From the NCBI GenBank assembly GCA_946406115.1, contig OX291543.1, positions 29,290,815 to 29,354,814 of the forward strand: a stretch of DNA of 64,000 bases, written 5' to 3'. Position 1 is the first letter of the stretch; the number at the start of each line of letters is the position of its first letter. This document shows positions 13,101 through 23,985 of the stretch, piece after piece. Source of the DNA: Apoda limacodes. Lineage: Eukaryota > Arthropoda > Insecta > Lepidoptera > Limacodidae. Made by a program: the position numbers and the translations under genes. The notes beneath the pieces were generated by a model. That model was not told where the DNA came from. It ran no database searches and saw only the letters and a program-made list of their open reading frames with translations.

Positions 13101-16100
13101 CCTTTAGACTCATCTACTACCTAGGAGAATTATTATACAATTTTAAACTTATCTGCAGTACGTCTTCTTCCATTAGGCCATCCTTCAATAGGCCTCGGGT
13201 CGTCGTGACGGTACATTGGGTAATATCAACATTTAATCGCAATGTTGGCGATTTTCAGTGCATTTTGGATACTGGAATATCTTACCCTAAGTCTACTAGC
13301 AATATTAGGCCATTCTACAAATTCTAGGGCTCCCTGATAGAGACAGGAATCGACCCTCCAAATTTATATAGACTTGTCCGATCTATAATTTTCACTGGAA
13401 TGTCAATCAATGTAAAAATACTGACAAACTCTAAATTCCAATAGTTTTTATTTAAAAACGCACTGACACCATCTATTATATTTTCATAAAACCACTACGA
13501 AGCATTTGCTGCGTGAAAAACGTTCGCTAGCATATTTACTTCCTTTACACTTAACAAGAGGTCGTAACCTCTACACTACATAGAAACCAACTTCAAACTG
13601 TAATTCAGATCAGATTTTTGGAAATAAGTAATTATTTTTACCTTTTTAGTGTATCTTTTTGAAGCCGGTTGTTTTTTTTTTGTTAAAAAGTTTTTACTTT
13701 TTAATGAATTACCTAAATATGATCCACGGAAAGAAAGTGCTGTTAAATCGTTATACCTCTCTCACATGGATGACTTTCAACGCAAATGTTAAGATAGTGC
13801 AATAAAAACTAAACTACTAAATCGATTTAGATAAAATTTCTATGGGACCAACTCGCAAGTATATCCTGTCGAATAAAAAAAAATCACGTAAATCGGTTCA
13901 TAAACAAAAAACTTATGGCTGAACATGCATAAAATATATATATATATATATACAGTCGAATTGAGAACCTCCACCTTTTTTGAAGTCGGTTAAAAATTCA
14001 TAATTCGCACTGGGCTCGCGTGATGGACTATGTGCCAAATTGCCCTCGCCTAAGATGGGCTACGCCGTGTCAGTAGGGCCGTATGAAGGCTGGCTTTTTC
14101 TTAATAAGAGAAACCATTAACTGGATCTTGCAGAGGAAAGTTTATGTTTTAGCAATGAGGTAATATGTATTGTACAAAGTTAGCGATCAAAATTGGCCTT
14201 CCAAAGACCAAAACCGTAAACACCTCGGATTTTGTAATTTCAGGTTACAATGTGTCATTATTACTGAACTTGGAAGACATACCCGAAGACTGGGAGATCG
14301 TTGTAAAGAAAGTGGGTCTTTTGAAGAGAAACTGTTTCGCTTCAGTGTTTGAACGGTACTTCCGGCTGCAAGAACATGGAGAAGTGGGCCAAAAGAGAGC
14401 CGTCATCAACTACAGGCAGGATGAGACACTGTTAGTACATTTGACAAATTAGATTTTTTTAACGGACGGCCGCGACTTCCTTCCCTGAATTACCTTACTC
14501 TTGTGACAATCTCAATTCCAATGGGGTATAAATCTGTTATTATCCTAGAAAACCCAACACTTTTAAATACTTAAATGCGAATTAAAATAGAGTGTCTAGA
14601 GTTACTCTGCAGGTATTTTTAGCAGACGTGTAAGAAGTTTTGTCACGATCCAAAGTTGTGAACCTATTCCAGATTCTATGCTATCACACAGAGTATACCA
14701 CCCTATACAACAAAATCAACCGTATTTATGGTAGTGTAATATTTTAACTTGATAATAGAATAAACTTGGCGTTCTAAAACCACAACTCTAACATACTTAT
14801 TTACATTTGATATACATAAAATTTGTTAAGTGACCACCGCTAAATGTTCTATAAGCCAGAAACTTGGGTATCCACTTTTAGGCATTTTTCGTTTGCAAGC
14901 AATGCAATATATAGCGTTGACGCCGCCCAGAAAATTGTTCGCCAATTTAAGGCAAGTTTCGTTTTTTTTTTTTGTAAAGTCCCGTAATTAAATTAATATT
15001 CATAATATATATAAAATATATTATTAATTTATTTCTTGCGTAATACAATAAAAAAACGGCACCCAGCTGAAAAGGACATCGGTCACTGCAAGCCAAAGTC
15101 GTCTTTAAGGTGGATACTCAGATTCGTAGCTGATACCTCCCTAAGAAACCGCAGTATATTTAGGAGCATCGTTTTAAACAAAGCGCTACTAAATATACCC
15201 TATTTCGACACAATAAATTGTGTTAATTAAATTAATTAGTGGCTAATTAACAAAATAATGCAACACTAAGTATACCCCAACAAAATTCGTCAATTCCAAA
15301 TTATTTTTTATCTTCAATTGAATCGAATTCGCTCGTCGAACCGATAACCGATGGTAAAGAAAAGTTCTTGAGTGGCGACAACGGATCGGAAGACGCAGCG
15401 TGGGTTGGCCTCCTTCCAGGTGGACAGACAATCTGGTCAGAGCCGGAGAAAGCGGATGGGCGCGGGCGTCTCAAGACCGGCCGTTGTGGAAACATATGGA
15501 CGTCTTTCGGCTGAAACGAATCGAGAGTTTACACAATGTTGTTATTTTCCAGCTTTAGTAGTTAAGTGCGATGATGAATCAGTCAGTCGACGCTCTCTCC
15601 AGATATATGAAGTAGGAAGTAACAAAAAAAAGGTTAACTCACAAATATCCGATTATGAGACCCTAAATCGGGTATGTTTAGTAGTCAGTTTTCTGTAAAG
15701 TTTAGTCCTAACTTTTCCCGACCAAAATCCTAGAAACGAAGAACGTGACTAGTGAAAAATTTGCGCGATATACAATTCTGTCGATATTTTCCAGATACTT
15801 TAAATTTTCGAAAATAATATCAGTATATATTTTTCTTTAGTTTTTTTATATCATTGGTTAAATTTTGTTAACGCAGCACATATACGTAAACACAATATGT
15901 AAGGAGATAATTGTAATATGCTTTAACGCACCGAACGAGTCCAGTGTTAGTGACATCATCGCTAACCTTGTAAGGTTTCGTATAGATATAGCGTTTTTCA
16001 CTCGGTTTAAAAAGGGAGTAAGCGTATACCTTCAGATGTTATATCTCAAAAAGTATGTATCAAAAAAAATCATTTTTTCTAGTTTGTTTCATTGTTTCTA

Positions 16101-19100
16101 ATTAACAATGACTTTTATAAAACGCATAAAAATTGAGGCAAATAACCTTTTGTTACTGTATTCCAGATACGTGGAAGCGCAAGAGGATCGCGTGACGGTG
16201 GTATTTTCGACAGTGTTCCGACATGAAGATGATATGGTCATCGGGAAGGTGTTCATGCAAGAACTTAAAGAGGGTCGGAGAGCGTCGCACACTGCTCCAC
16301 AGGTAGGTTAACCTATGAAACCATTATGATTAGGAATAACTTTTATTACTAAAAATAGTCTATGACAAAAGCAAAGTTATCTACCAATAATCGTATATTA
16401 TGGTGTTATTGGTGTTTATCAAATCTTGGGCCGCAAGACACTCTTGTGGATACAATTATGTAATTTAGACTGATGATATATAGATGTCAAGACGGCACTA
16501 ACCGGCAGACACGACGGCAACTTTAATGCTGGTGTTGCAGGCGTCCAAGGCTACGGTGGCGGCTCAACATTAGGCAGGCCATACGTTTGTTTATCTTGTC
16601 ATTGGCAAAAAAAAATTAACTGGATGACCACAGTTTGGTCATATTTGAAAAATTTAATTTAATTCCATTTCACATAACATGGTGCGTAGCATTTTGTGAT
16701 TCTGTTTCTAAAAATAGAATATAATTGTATAATATTATTATAAAAATCATATATAATAAAAAATATAATTTATATCTTTAAGGTGATTTGCCGGGCATAG
16801 TTTTCATACAAAATTTGCCAAAATGTCGGAAATTTATACAACTTTACATTTGATTTTAAGTTCAAAAAATTAGGAGCTCCCCATTTTTGGTTTCATAAAA
16901 TTTCATTCAGCCATTATTTTGTAATGAATTTACAAAGTTGATTATTTTGCTCCAAAATATATTGGTAGTGGTACATAGACACATATTAACAGGCTATAAT
17001 CACACACACTAATAAAAATCTTACGGGCATAATCCGTGACAGAAAGGTCCTTATGTGGTCAAGAACAGACAGCTGTATTTTACCCAAAGCCATCTCTTAA
17101 TTGTGATTGCGTTTGTGTTCGGATCACGTGAATTTTCTAATCCTTGAATGTATATTATTTAAAAATTCAATCACTACATATAAGCAGCTCGTGTTCACTA
17201 TTATTGCTTTTATGCTTTACTAGCTTTTGCCAGCGGCTTTGCCCGCGCTGAATTTCGTTATCGGCGTTCTAACGGCAACTCCTCAATTATAGAAAAAAAA
17301 ACAAACAAATCTTTCCTCCTTAATGGCATAATACATTCGTGTCTGTGAAACCATCGAAATACACATACAAAATTTCAATCCAATCGGTCAAGCCGTTTAG
17401 TAGTCGACATACCGACAGCAGCACCACCTACCGGGTCCAATTGTAATTTTAACTCATCCAGGAAACTATCGAAATACCCATATAAAATTTCAACCCAATC
17501 GGTTCAGCCGTTTAGAAGTTATGTGAAAAAGATAAGTACGGAAGAATAATTCTTACTACCCGTTTTCCTATTACCCGTTTTCCCGAAGGAATGAAGCATT
17601 TTCCCGCGGTAAAAAGTAGCCTATGTTCATCAGGGATAATGTCGGCTTCTAATTGTAAAAAAGAATTTTTCAAATCGGTCCAGTAGTTTTGGAGCCTATT
17701 CAATACTAACAATCAAATCTTTCCTCTTTTTAATATTAGTATAGAAGTAAAGATTACGTCTACTGGTGCTCTAAGTTCAAGCCCACCATATGTCTCATCT
17801 TTTTGTTGATTTCGATTATGTAGAACATAGCATTTTTTTTTTGTAACACCCATAATATAAAAATAAAATAACTTATTAGGAAATTTATTTTAATTTTAGG
17901 TATATAAGTAATTTAGTATAGTTCTATTTTATGTAATGGAACACGGTTTAAATCATGATGAACCCATTAATTATTTTCCTGAAATCAACTGAAACTGATT
18001 TAACTAGCTATTTTGGAGATAAGTTTTATAAAAAAAAAATACAAAAGTTAATAAGACATGTAGGTGAATGTTGGATCAGGGAGTTTATTGCGAAAAAGTC
18101 TGGAATACTCGAGTTTCGCGGTGTACCTATGAAAATGTATGGAATTAGGTACATTTTGCTTCTCTAGACCAAACAAGCAAGCCTTTCCAGACTCGGGAAT
18201 TTGAAAAAGAAATGAACCTATCCAAGTAAGTCTTATCTCATGACCCGTAAAAGTACAAGCGTACATTCTGAATTTACAAATCTGAGAATTTACCTATATC
18301 CTGCACTGACAAGTGACAACAAGGTTAAGCACCTAACTAGGCAAAAGCCTAGGCACAAAATAGATAGGTAGTGATTCGAAATAGGTACCTATATAAAAAG
18401 TAAGTACGTAAAATACCTACCTAAACCTGCCTACCACTACCTACACTAATTACCACATAAAATGGCCACATTGACGTTTTACATAATTTCTTCTGAAATG
18501 TAAAAGATAGGTACTTACAAAACAGATGTAATAGGTACTAGCGAAATATAATATGTTAACAGTGTTCATGTTATACTATAAATTGGAACCTACTTTACGC
18601 AGTATAATAGGTACCTCGACGTAAATCAACTGGTGCTACAATGTAGGCTTAAACGAGCCAAACACACGTTACTATCCAAATATAAAACCTACTTATTCAT
18701 ATACACAATGGTCTTCTAAGAATAAGGTCATTGCATGTACTTTGATTCTGGTAAAATATCGGGAGCTCTTGTTAAATTTAATGGACTCTTGCAACATGTT
18801 TTAGCAGCCTTGCCTACCTACTTTGAACTGACTTTGAACCTATTCTGAACTGTAAAACAATGACCCGAAGTCTATTTTTACTTGGAGATGCTATCAATTT
18901 CAATTAAGTTTGTGAGAGTTAATGGGATTTTGGGTTTAGCGTCTAAAATCAGTAGTAGAAAGCGGCAATTTGTAATTTCTTATTATTCAGCACTGTAACG
19001 CCATCTATTGATGAGTGGACGTCTTGGCGAGTGCAGTCTTTAATCTTAAGACTTCCAACTAAATAACTTCATTGCTGTCTTCAGGGGCTGCAATTTGATA

Positions 19101-21486
19101 AAAACTCTCGTATCTACGCACTATGATAATTTAAATGGAGCAGAAGGCTGATATTAACAACTTTGCTTACACGAGCTAAGAATTTATTTATATTGTTTAT
19201 TTACAGGTCCTATTTTCACACAGGGAACCACCGCTAGAGCTTATGGACACAGAAGCTAAAGTAGGAGAAAATATCAGTTACGTTACATTTGGTAAGTTTA
19301 AAATAATTTCTTAGGTTCAAAATGTGTGAACTTTCCTTTCTTATGATTTAGAAAAAAAAATCATAGCAAAAACTTTAAATAGGATTTCTTATATTTAGTG
19401 AAGGAACCCAATTAATCCTCATTAAATTTAAAAACAAGGAAAAAAGTGTACTAAACGCACAATGTGTGTGATGAACACAGATTTTAGCCTTTACAGAGCG
19501 CACTTGAACTGATTTCAGCTTGTTTAATACTCGACAAAGGTCACTAGCGTGAACATATCGCCGCCTTACAAGTGTTCTTGCCTAATGAACCAAAACGCGA
19601 TTTCGGTTGCTTCACAATTATGTTAACTTGTAACGGATTGTTATAAATTAACATTTATTTGTCTTGCATCTGGGTTTTTAATTGAAATATCCACCGCTTA
19701 TGAATCGCGGTGAAATTTCAGTCGGTAGCTTGACTAGTTTCGGCCAACGGGAGCCTTATTCGAGAGCTGAATTCGGTAGATTCATAAGCCGTGAGTGTAT
19801 CAATTAAAAACAATTGCAAATTAAGTCCCTTTAAAAACAATAATTTTTACAAATATATTTAGTTACTTAACTGTTTTTATCCCCAGGAGGGGGTAACCAG
19901 AGGCTAGACACAGTTGGTATCACAACGTATGTGTATAATGGGATGTGTTCTAAAAAATTGTTCGAAATTATGGCCCACGGCTACTTTCTATCATTGCACT
20001 GCTTGCCGTCGGCAGGGAATCAATCCTCACACCTAAAAACTAAAAGCTAAGCAAATAAATAAATAAATAAAAATAAATAAATGGTTACGTTCTGTGCGGT
20101 TTCAGAGAAACTTCCTCGTGCGAATTCTTAGGTTGTGAAATGAGCTTCCTGCCAAGGTTTTCTCTAAGAAATGCGGTTCTTCGAGAAAAAAGTTGTTCGA
20201 TTTTTAAGGGTCGGCACCTTAGTGTTGCAAGCGTGCATAGGCTGCGGTGACCGCTTACCATCAGGCGGACCGTACGCGTGTTTGCTACCTTAGTGGTGTG
20301 AAAAACAAAGGTTTGCTGCTACTGTAGAAATATCTGGCATGGTACATAATGGATATACAAACCTTGCTAAGTTTGGTATCAGATATTTGATAGAATATAG
20401 AGTATTATAATTTGTGTTAGTGCTATTCCCCCGCCACACGTGCGCCGATGCGCGTGAGAACACGATCGACCTGCTGCACATGTTCCGCGACTATCTGCAC
20501 TACCACATCAAGTGCTCCAAGGTGTACGTGCACTCGCGCATGCGCGCCAAGGCCGGGGACCTGCTCAAAGTGCTCAACCGAGCGCGTCCGCAAATTACCA
20601 CCAAACCCACCGAGCGGAAGACTATCACGTTAGTATACAATACTGTTTACTATTAATAAATATAGTCCTACTAATAGTCACAAGTCACTGTACAGCAAAA
20701 CAAAAGATTTTATTTATCTTGTACGGTATTCTAAAAAAAGAATAACTTTCAAAGGATTTATTTAGTTGTAACATTTACAAGCTAGTAATAAGTTTAAAAA
20801 AAATATTAGATATTTTTTTAAATACTCGTTAAAACCCTATGAAATATATATACCTATATAAAAATATTTAGAGACCTTAGAGATTGCATGTTAGAATAGT
20901 TTGAATTTTTGTAGTAAACGTGTTTTTAAGTAGTTATAGCGTAGTTTTAGGAGTTTGCCTTTTTAGTACATTAATCAAAAAAAGAATTAGATTGCTTTTT
21001 AATTTTACATCATAAACGATAATAATAATATATATTTACGAAACTCATTTCCGTGTATACCTACAATAATAATAATAATATTATGTATTTACGGCACTGA
21101 TATCCGTGTATATCTACAATGATAATAATAATATTATATATTTACGACACTCATGTCCGTGTATAGGTACCTACAATAATATTAAAAAAAGTGTGTGTGT
21201 CAGCTCCGACACTCGACTGGAGTTTACTGGTGGCTATAAGAATTTCTCTCTCCCAATCGGTCTCTCTCTTATCTCTCTAAAAAAATTATAAATAAAGCAT
21301 AGGGAAGGGGCTGAGTTACTTTTTTTGAAAACGTGACTGTTACGCTCGATTTTACTACCCATATTTGTGTTTACTTTTCTGCAGTCAAAATTATTAGGCT
21401 TGCTAAGAATAGGGTTTTTTCTGTTCTTCATCTTACCCATATTTTTTTTTGTTTCCAGCGGAAGAACATTTATAAGGCGAGATTGA
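4058..21486 (+). CDS. Arpc2: Actin-related protein 2/3 complex subunit 2 (p34-Arc), 8 coding exons
   Basis: Joined exons 4058-4131, 6947-7040, 9762-9861, 14244-14430, 16167-16302, 19207-19291, 20421-20628 and 21459-21486 give 912 bases, 303 residues plus stop, close to the roughly 300 residues of the family. All junctions are GT-AG and the phases agree. Recognisable segments are [15 protein letters not shown] (start), [91 protein letters not shown] and [20 protein letters not shown]. The family member forms the structural core of the seven-subunit Arp2/3 complex with ARPC4 and contacts the mother actin filament during branch nucleation in the cytoplasm. The ATG opens the conserved N-terminus, so the start is well supported. 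Introns are loaded with transposons, but the coding sequence is intact. Confidence 0.97.
5671..5745 (-). repeat. Decayed LINE 3' tail fragment
   Basis: The reverse complement resembles the 3' end at 1860-1925 (hallmark: a Gly-Val-Ala-Ser-Val-His-type ending followed by the CATCAGGCGG tail). Here it is read as GCCTGACGTTAAG... ATGGATGTTTGTAACACCAG. Only about 75 bases can be aligned by eye. Confidence 0.5.
6701..6860 (+). repeat. LINE 3' UTR and AATTTG tail
   Basis: Contains CTGAGTTTCTTGCCGGTTCT, a widespread lepidopteran LINE 3'-UTR segment, followed by AATAAATTG and the simple tail TTGAATTTGAATTTGAATTG. A shorter copy of the first segment is at 6178-6210. Nearby, the segment CTGGTCTGCTCTTGCAAACT at 6439 recurs at 43554. 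Confidence 0.55.
6947..7040 (+). CDS. Arpc2: Arpc2 coding exon 2
   Basis: Preceded by ttttttctag and followed by gtaagt. Encodes residues 25-56, including [19 protein letters not shown] and GDKTKV, and ends between codons. Confidence 0.96.
7191..8105 (-). mobile_element. pogo/Tigger-like DNA transposon, internally decayed
   Basis: Terminal inverted repeats CAGTACAATTCATTTATTAT (left, 7191) and CAGTACAATCCGTTTATTAT (reverse complement of the right end, 8105) are flanked by TA on both sides, the pogo/mariner target duplication. The element is 915 bases. On the minus strand from the ATG at 7780 the translation starts [18 protein letters not shown] and includes RLENGESN and [11 protein letters not shown]. 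This is the helix-turn-helix start of a CENP-B/Tigger-type transposase. It is soon interrupted by stops, so the element is not autonomous. It lies in Arpc2 intron 2. The inner flanks repeat the GTCATAATAA motif several times, which may be subterminal transposase sites (inference). Confidence 0.85.
7440..7780 (-). pseudogene. Tigger-like transposase N-terminal relic
   Basis: Reading down from 7780 on the minus strand gives a psq/CENP-B-type DNA-binding segment with [17 protein letters not shown]. An in-frame stop occurs where Arg would be expected (SNSCLA* EFGVG), and more stops follow. The DDE catalytic domain is absent from the 915-base element. Confidence 0.75.
8418..8660 (+). repeat. tRNA-derived SINE
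   Basis: Contains an A-box-like segment (TGGTCAGTGGGTAATGACCC) and, about 40 bases on, a B-box (GGTTCGATTCC at 8470). This is the RNA polymerase III promoter arrangement of tRNA-derived SINEs. The 3' end is an A-rich run followed by TTATTATTATC near 8660. Located in Arpc2 intron 2. Confidence 0.8.
9640..9657. repeat. (AT)n microsatellite
   Basis: Nine AT units, followed after about 25 bases by an ACGT-rich stretch (9680-9700). Arpc2 intron 2. Confidence 0.9.
9762..9861 (+). CDS. Arpc2: Arpc2 coding exon 3
   Basis: Preceded by atttatag and followed by gtaaga. Encodes [20 protein letters not shown] to LTEPESG (residues 57-90, the last codon split after its first base). Confidence 0.96.
10075..10450 (+). 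repeat. Copy of the 'GGGTTCCGTA' lepidopteran repeat
   Basis: Starts TTTAGGGTTCCGTACCCCAA, continues through TCTGTCTGTTAAGACCC and TCATGAAATTTGGCAAG, and fades near 10450. It matches, in opposite orientation, the element at 55876-56626. Arpc2 intron 3. Confidence 0.6.
10668..11282 (-). repeat. Helitron-like non-autonomous repeat
   Basis: Begins ACTAGCTTTGCCGGCGG and ends TTTATAATATTAGTAT, the reverse complement of the arrangement at 2091-2495. The inner part shares the CGGCAACTCCTCAATTATAG and GACTCAAACTATCTTCATGCC segments with the copies at 17218 and 43605. Arpc2 intron 3. Confidence 0.6.
11440..11482 (-). repeat. Short remnant of the recurrent LINE 3' tail
   Basis: The segment CAGCATACAGCCCGCCTGAT is the complement of the tail at about 1905-1940. 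Very short. Confidence 0.45.
11527..11840 (+). repeat. tRNA-derived SINE, family 2 (plus copy)
   Basis: Starts GGTGGTGGCCTAGGGGTTTC with a B-box at GGAGGTTCGAGCCC (11575). The body runs through GCTTTTCGATGAAGAAAAAC and a GACGTATATGAAGTC segment to GGTAGGCCGAGCTCC. The same sequence lies on the minus strand at 28672-28970. Tail fragments occur at 13995-14100 and a head fragment at 12660-12720. Confidence 0.75.
12660..12720 (+). repeat. SINE head fragment
   Basis: GTTGGGGGCCTAGTGGTCTC resembles the A-box end of the SINE at 11527. It is followed at 12749-12784 by a perfect 13-base hairpin (AACAAACAATGTA and its complement, loop of 9 to 10 bases). Confidence 0.45.
12841..13995 (+). repeat. Long inverted-repeat (foldback) element in Arpc2 intron 3
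   Basis: Arms at about 12881-12942 and 13583-13645 are near-perfect inverted copies of roughly 60 bases, containing ATTACTTATTTCCAAAAATC and GATCTGAATTACAGTTT with about one mismatch. The outer right flank has TTTGAAGCCGGTTG and, at 13975, TTTTGAAGTCGGTTAAAAA, a segment I associate with a widespread lepidopteran element. An (AT)n run lies at 13933-13952. The 640-base spacer shows no coding similarity. Confidence 0.6.
13995..14100 (+). repeat. SINE family 2 tail fragment
   Basis: CACTGGGCTCGCGTGATGGA and the following GCCCTCGCCTAAGATGGGCT correspond to the 3' half of the SINE copies at 11730-11800 and 28690-28770. It sits just upstream of Arpc2 exon 4. Confidence 0.55.
14244..14430 (+). CDS. 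Arpc2: Arpc2 coding exon 4
   Basis: Preceded by gtaatttcag, followed by gttagt. Encodes residues 90-152, including [32 protein letters not shown] and [10 protein letters not shown]. The donor splits a Leu codon (CT|A). Confidence 0.96.
14431..15299. other. Arpc2 intron 4, first part
   Basis: AT-rich intron sequence with no recognised coding segment or bounded repeat. Confidence 0.5.
15300..15520 (+). pseudogene. RTE-like LINE ORF2 C-terminal fragment
   Basis: From 15370 the plus strand reads [20 protein letters not shown] followed by [20 protein letters not shown]. This is the typical C-terminal end of RTE-type LINE reverse transcriptases in insects (a PPxRWTD core and a xDRPxW motif). It is truncated at both ends and lies in Arpc2 intron 4. 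A decayed relative is on the minus strand at 45246-45390. Confidence 0.75.
16167..16302 (+). CDS. Arpc2: Arpc2 coding exon 5
   Basis: Preceded by tattccag, followed by gtaggt. Encodes [17 protein letters not shown] to RRASHTAPQ (to residue 197), ending between codons. Confidence 0.96.
16520..16612 (+). repeat. LINE 3' tail fragment with A-rich end
   Basis: Contains GTTGCAGGCGTCCAAGGCTA, a CATTAGGCAGGCCATACG segment and an A run, a diverged copy of the tail at 1875-1976. Arpc2 intron 5. Confidence 0.6.
17218..17745 (-). repeat. Helitron-like non-autonomous repeat
   Basis: Begins ACTAGCTTTTGCCAGCGG and ends near TTTAATATTAGTATAG. It contains two repeats of the segment around CAATCGGTCAAGCCGTTTAG (17380 and about 17495), so it is internally duplicated or nested. 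Arpc2 intron 5. Confidence 0.6.
18300..18640. repeat. Low-complexity TAGGTA/TACCTA-rich stretch
   Basis: The words TAGGTA, TACCTA and TAAGTA recur many times with no fixed period. It is compositionally distinct from its surroundings. Arpc2 intron 5. Confidence 0.5.
19207..19291 (+). CDS. Arpc2: Arpc2 coding exon 6
   Basis: Preceded by tttacag, followed by gtaagt. Encodes [20 protein letters not shown] to SYVTF; the following Val codon is split after its first base. Confidence 0.96.
19870..20310 (+). repeat. LINE 3' end relic in Arpc2 intron 6
   Basis: An upstream remnant (TGGGATGTGTTCTAAAAAAT, matching 3408-3440) is followed by a TAAATAAATAAA run. Then the recurrent 3' end follows, from TGCGGTTTCAGAGAAACTTC to ACCATCAGGCGGACCGTACG and ACCTTAGTGGTGTG. 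Frameshifts are present. It ends about 110 bases before Arpc2 exon 7. Confidence 0.7.
20421..20628 (+). CDS. Arpc2: Arpc2 coding exon 7
   Basis: Preceded by tttgtgttag, followed by gttagt. Encodes residues 226-294, [20 protein letters not shown] to TERKTIT. It is conspicuously GC-rich at third codon positions compared with the AT-rich upstream exons. Confidence 0.96.
21016..21180. repeat. Three-copy tandem repeat, unit about 54 bases
   Basis: Three units each contain (AAT)n, then TATATTTACG, an ACTCAT-like segment, TCCGTGTATA and CTACAAT. The TTTACG word falls at about 21035, 21087 and 21141. Arpc2 intron 7. Confidence 0.75.
21459..21486 (+). CDS. Arpc2: Arpc2 coding exon 8 (last)
   Basis: Preceded by a T-rich tract and gtttccag. 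Completes the Thr codon and encodes GRTFIRRD followed by TGA at 21484-21486. It matches the family's C-terminal TITGKTF-type ending, which fixes this short exon despite its length. Confidence 0.9.
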
Positions 21487-21655
21487 GTGTTGCGTGCCGG
21501 CGGGACATAGGCGCCGAACGCAGCCAAGCTGCCCTTAATATAACGTAACGCATAACGCTATCACTCTGGTAACAACTCACTTAACACTAATCTATGTTCC
21601 AAATTACCTTAATTCTTGTTCATGTGATAACTCCCCGGTAAAAGTAAAGTAAAAT

Positions 21656-21661
21656 AATAAA
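21656..21661 (+). other. Candidate polyadenylation signal of Arpc2
   Basis: AATAAA 170 bases downstream of the Arpc2 stop codon. Another AATAAA lies near 21905. The choice between them cannot be made from sequence alone. Confidence 0.4.
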
Positions 21662-22749
21662 GCTACCGACTATTGCCGTAGGTCACGGCTTAATAACATA
21701 CAGCTAGCTCACTAGGTGCGGCAGTTATTTAAGTGAGTGTCCTATACAAATAGCGCTTTCGATCGGTACGAACTACGAACATCAGCCGGTCTTGAATTTT
21801 ATAGGTATGGGCGAGCTGTGTGTTATTAAGTTGTGCGTTGATGGATCTTTTCTTACTGTATTCTGGAATGACCTAAAAGGTAAGTTTTTATTGTCTGCCA
21901 AGTTAATAAAATTTGATTTTGCAATGTAGGTACGAAGCAAATCGTAATATGGATTTCAGTAATTTGTCATATTTTACTTAGTCAAGCTTCTGTCAATGTC
22001 AAAAGGTGTAAAATGTGGTGATGATTGGGAATGCAATTTCTGGCCAATATTTTTGTAGCATTCAAGCAATATTAATATTAAGCAGTGTGTGGTGAAAGCT
22101 TAATATAGTGCCCAGAGATTGCAAAGTTTATAATTATCATTTAATGTTTTCGTAACACAACAATATGTAAAAACCTACAAAATTACAATGTTTTAAGTTG
22201 TTGTTACCAGTTTTGTAAAGAAAGAGAAAAGCCTACTCTCAGAATATAATTTTTTGAATTTAAATAACTTTTGAAGGTAACAGTCATGAACAATATCTGT
22301 ATATTTATATGGGCTACGTGAGATAAATACATAGTTTAAAACTTTAAAACTTCTATTACACAAAGACTTTGTGTTTTTAAATAGATTACAAATCTATCCT
22401 CGTAGGTAATAAAGGACACCAATTAGAGTTATTATTGACTTTTTTTTCCAATTTCGACTTTTAAAAGTTGACAAAAACTAATATATATTTCATTTTATTT
22501 CCTACTTCGATATACCCACAAAAACAAAAAATAAAAAATTTAGGTTTCCGAGGACGGATTCAGATTCACATTTCTACATTATTCAGATTTAAGAAAATAC
22601 CTGTGGTTCATTTTATAACTATTCAATTCATAAAACTATTTTTCAAAAGAAAGTATGCTTTAAAATGGAAAATTTTGTTTTTGTTTTTTTTACTACAAGA
22701 AAAGCTATCTAAAGCTGGAGCTTATAGTCCAGTCGATATAATTAGATAC

Positions 22750-23160
22750 AAGGGGGTATCCGGAAAGTATTTCACACATTAAAAATAATAAAGTTGCGTT
22801 TTGTACTCTCTTTAGACGCGGCGCGCCTATGACGAAATTTTCTTCAAATTTTGATCTGTTGCATCTCAGTTTTGAAACAAAACATACTTTTGACTAGTGA
22901 CTAGTGCAAATTGAAGAAAATTTAATATTCTACAACTTTCTGAAAGACATAGTACACATAAAACACTTAGTTTAGGAGATATAAACTAAAAATTGAAAAA
23001 AGACCGAAAATGGTAAAGTTTTTTGCCCCCCCTCAAGATAGCACAGGGTCCTCGAGGTCAAAAATTAGATATATTAGATAGATTCTACACCCCAGTGTAT
23101 CCGTTAATGACATACCAAAATTTCATTATCTTCAAAATACTTTCCAGATATTAGTGGATA
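22750..23160. repeat. Possible MITE-like element with short inverted ends
   Basis: TATCCGGAAAGTATTT near 22758 is mirrored by the reverse complement of AAATACTTTCCAGATA ending near 23150 (16 bases, one mismatch). The intervening 370 bases are non-coding. No clear target duplication was found, so the boundaries are uncertain. Confidence 0.35.
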
Positions 23161-23879
23161 TCGACTAGACTATCAGAACATTGAAAAACCTGGATTTAGG
23201 ACACCTGTGTCCTAAATGTGGGTTTTACTTTACTGTCTTTTTAGCGGCATAAACAGCCCTTTTAAAAATGTGTCATATGACGCTGCTAAAAGCATTTTTT
23301 CATTTCAAGATAATAACAGTAAAAATTCACCTATGTATGTATACGTAAAAATGTGTGATTGCTGTTAGTGTCAGTTCTTATTGCATCAACATTAAAAAAA
23401 AGTGGTAGAGGTTTTATTAGAGTGGATGCGTTATTCTAATATCTTATTACTGAGGCAATGTGCGTATTTCTTTCATTATTTATTAATCTTCACTCTTTAC
23501 GTCTTGTTTGGGAATCATGTTAGGGCACTTACTGTGAATTTATTTGATAGCCGTGAATCATTTCTATGAATTTTTTGCCACATTATATGCTGATTTTGAG
23601 CTCAATGTATATTTTCTTTTACGGAATGTGCACATTGTATTTTTTTTTATGTAACTATCGACTACTGACGCATAGCATATTGTCAATACTACTGTTGACG
23701 TAGTTCTTATTGTTAAATGGTTTATACTTATGATACCTACTTATGTTACAGAAAGAGCACTTTAAATATTGAATCCTTTTGTTGTTAACTGCATTTTCAA
23801 GCAGAGTTCACACCGAGTTTATATTGCCTGAATTGAACAATAAATTTATAGTCAAGTATAATTACAAATTAAGATTTTT

Positions 23880-23985
23880 GACAGGGTTGCCAACACGTGA
23901 GAAAAACCCCTGGTTTTGCAAGCGTCCATAGGCTACAGTAACTGCTCAAGACTATCTTGTTTGCCACATTAAAGGTATAAAAACA
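23880..23985 (+). repeat. LINE 3' tail fragment
   Basis: CACGTGAGAAAAACCCCTGG followed by TTGCAAGCGTCCATAGGCTA and a GTTTGCCACATTAAAGGTAT end, a diverged copy of the tail at 1855-1960. Confidence 0.6.

Noticed and set aside
21807..21880. Possible first exon of a plus-strand gene (MGELCVIKLCVDGSFLTVFW, followed by G|GTAAGT)
   Set aside because: No downstream exon in matching phase and no family resemblance were found before the TMIE homologue. It may equally be Arpc2 3' UTR or intergenic DNA.
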